Assembly: GCA_900549085.1 (NCBI GenBank)
Contig: URMO01000002.1
Location: 1-64,000 of the forward strand
Source: an uncultured Collinsella sp.
Lineage (GTDB): Bacteria > Actinomycetota > Coriobacteriia > Coriobacteriales > Coriobacteriaceae
Reading direction: 5' to 3'
DNA length: 64,000 nt
In this document: positions 63,566 to 64,000 of the stretch, piece by piece
Numbering within the stretch: the stretch's first letter is position 1
How the letters are laid out: every line of letters starts with the position of its first letter
Position numbers and translations under genes: made by a program
Notes under the pieces: generated by a model
What the model saw: the letters and a program-made list of their open reading frames with translations, nothing else
What the model was told of the DNA's origin: nothing
Database searches by the model: none

Positions 63566-63608
63566 GATGTTCTCCTCTCGAACGTGACTGCTGGTGTACT
63601 TGCTTATT

Positions 63609-63636
63609 AGTATATATTCTCAATAATATAATGCAA
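63609..63636 (-). promoter_or_regulatory. Candidate promoter of the rubredoxin-like gene
   Basis: On the minus strand, TTGCAT (63631-63636) and TATACT (63609-63614) are 16 bp apart, in the only strongly AT-rich patch of this area and 44 bp upstream of the rubredoxin start. Confidence 0.55.
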
Positions 63637-63653
63637 GTATTTTTAAAACATTT

Positions 63654-64000
63654 CTAGCCTTGATACGAGGACGCCTTCGGAGGCGTCTTGCCCTTCAGGA
63701 CCTTATGGTAGTAATCGTAGGTGAGCGGCGTCTCGCCGCTCAGGCGCTCGGCATCCTCAACCTCGCCAATAAAGATCAGGTGCGTGCCCACGTCAACAGT
63801 GTCAATCAAACGGCAGCTAAACAAGGCCGCCGCGTGCTCGGGCACATAGGGCATGCCCAGAGCCGTCTCGCGGGTCTCGTATTTGGCAAACTTGTCATAG
63901 TCGCTGCTGGTGCGAAACCCAAAGTTGCCAATGTAGAGCATATCGGCCGTCTGATCGATCACGGTCAGCGCAAAGGCCTTGGCAGACGAGATAACACCAG
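63654..64000 (-). CDS. Flavin reductase domain protein, C-terminal part (truncated by window edge)
   Basis: 115 residues of the C-terminal part; the frame is still open at the end of the window, so the start lies beyond it. Visible stretches FGFRTSSDYDKFAKYET, AALFSCRLIDTVDVGTHLIFIGEVEDAERLSGETPLTYDYYHKVLKGKTPPKASSYQG match the FMN-binding flavin reductase (DIM6/NTAB) family as seen in high-molecular-weight rubredoxins and related NADH:flavin proteins. The end GKTPPKAS is the usual lead into a rubredoxin domain, but here a stop codon (TAG) follows and a separate rubredoxin gene lies 88 bp downstream. It is as if the two domains are split. Confidence 0.8.
   Translation of the reverse strand, partial: GVISSAKAFALTVIDQTADMLYIGNFGFRTSSDYDKFAKYETRETALGMPYVPEHAAALFSCRLIDTVDVGTHLIFIGEVEDAERLSGETPLTYDYYHKVLKGKTPPKASSYQG

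Overview
The window looks like chromosome of a high-GC gut actinobacterium of the class Coriobacteriia, most likely Collinsella or a close relative. This is an inference from gene style, from the [FeFe]-hydrogenase and glutamate synthase genes, and from the density of small intergenic hairpin repeats. No rRNA, tRNA, phage or transposase gene was seen.

Layout. 0-15 kb is mostly metabolism: a lactaldehyde-reductase-type alcohol dehydrogenase, a DUF1275 membrane protein, a YgiQ radical SAM protein, a CPBP membrane protease and an orphan RelB/DinJ-type antitoxin. A four-gene, translationally coupled minus-strand operon follows. It joins an electron-transfer flavoprotein (NuoF-like plus GltD-like), an [FeFe] hydrogenase, a solute-binding lipoprotein and a fused permease-ATPase. 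A DEAD-box helicase with a long Arg/Gly tail closes this part.

15.6-46.4 kb is an accessory island whose theme is eukaryote-like phospho-signalling with immune-like domains. It has three Ser/Thr kinases, one PP2C phosphatase, two FHA proteins, a ClpB-like AAA+ ATPase, a radical SAM activase, two TIR proteins (one fused to DUF4357, one to a methyltransferase), a membrane TrkA/RyR-like protein, two membrane-anchored EF-hand/leucine-rich-repeat proteins and several unrecognised proteins. Eleven genes form one minus-strand run from 40.2 kb to 25.5 kb. It meets a plus-strand run (17.1-25.5 kb) at a shared bidirectional terminator. A perfect or near-perfect TGTTGCGCAACA palindrome recurs in the promoter regions of the island and nowhere else that I found, so the island looks like one regulon. 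One island gene, built on a tandem domain repeat, carries two in-frame stop codons.

46.4-64 kb returns to housekeeping: a CsoR-controlled copper operon (copA, copZ, csoR), a zinc-ribbon membrane protein, an amidohydrolase, a nuclease-like DUF559-type gene, an unknown gene, gltD-gltB, an NRAMP manganese transporter, a tiny rubredoxin-like protein and the end of a flavin-reductase-type gene.

Intergenic space carries several hairpin families. The most striking is a 57-bp hairpin present 22 times in six arrays (A-F), always 57 bp long and repeating every 79-81 bp, with variable loops and 22-24 bp variable spacers. The nuclease-like gene sits exactly between two of these arrays. Other families are a 67-bp hairpin (three copies), four 24-bp palindromes about 41 bp apart behind ygiQ, and a dispersed repeat containing GGGGACGGAGGAAAACGGATC.
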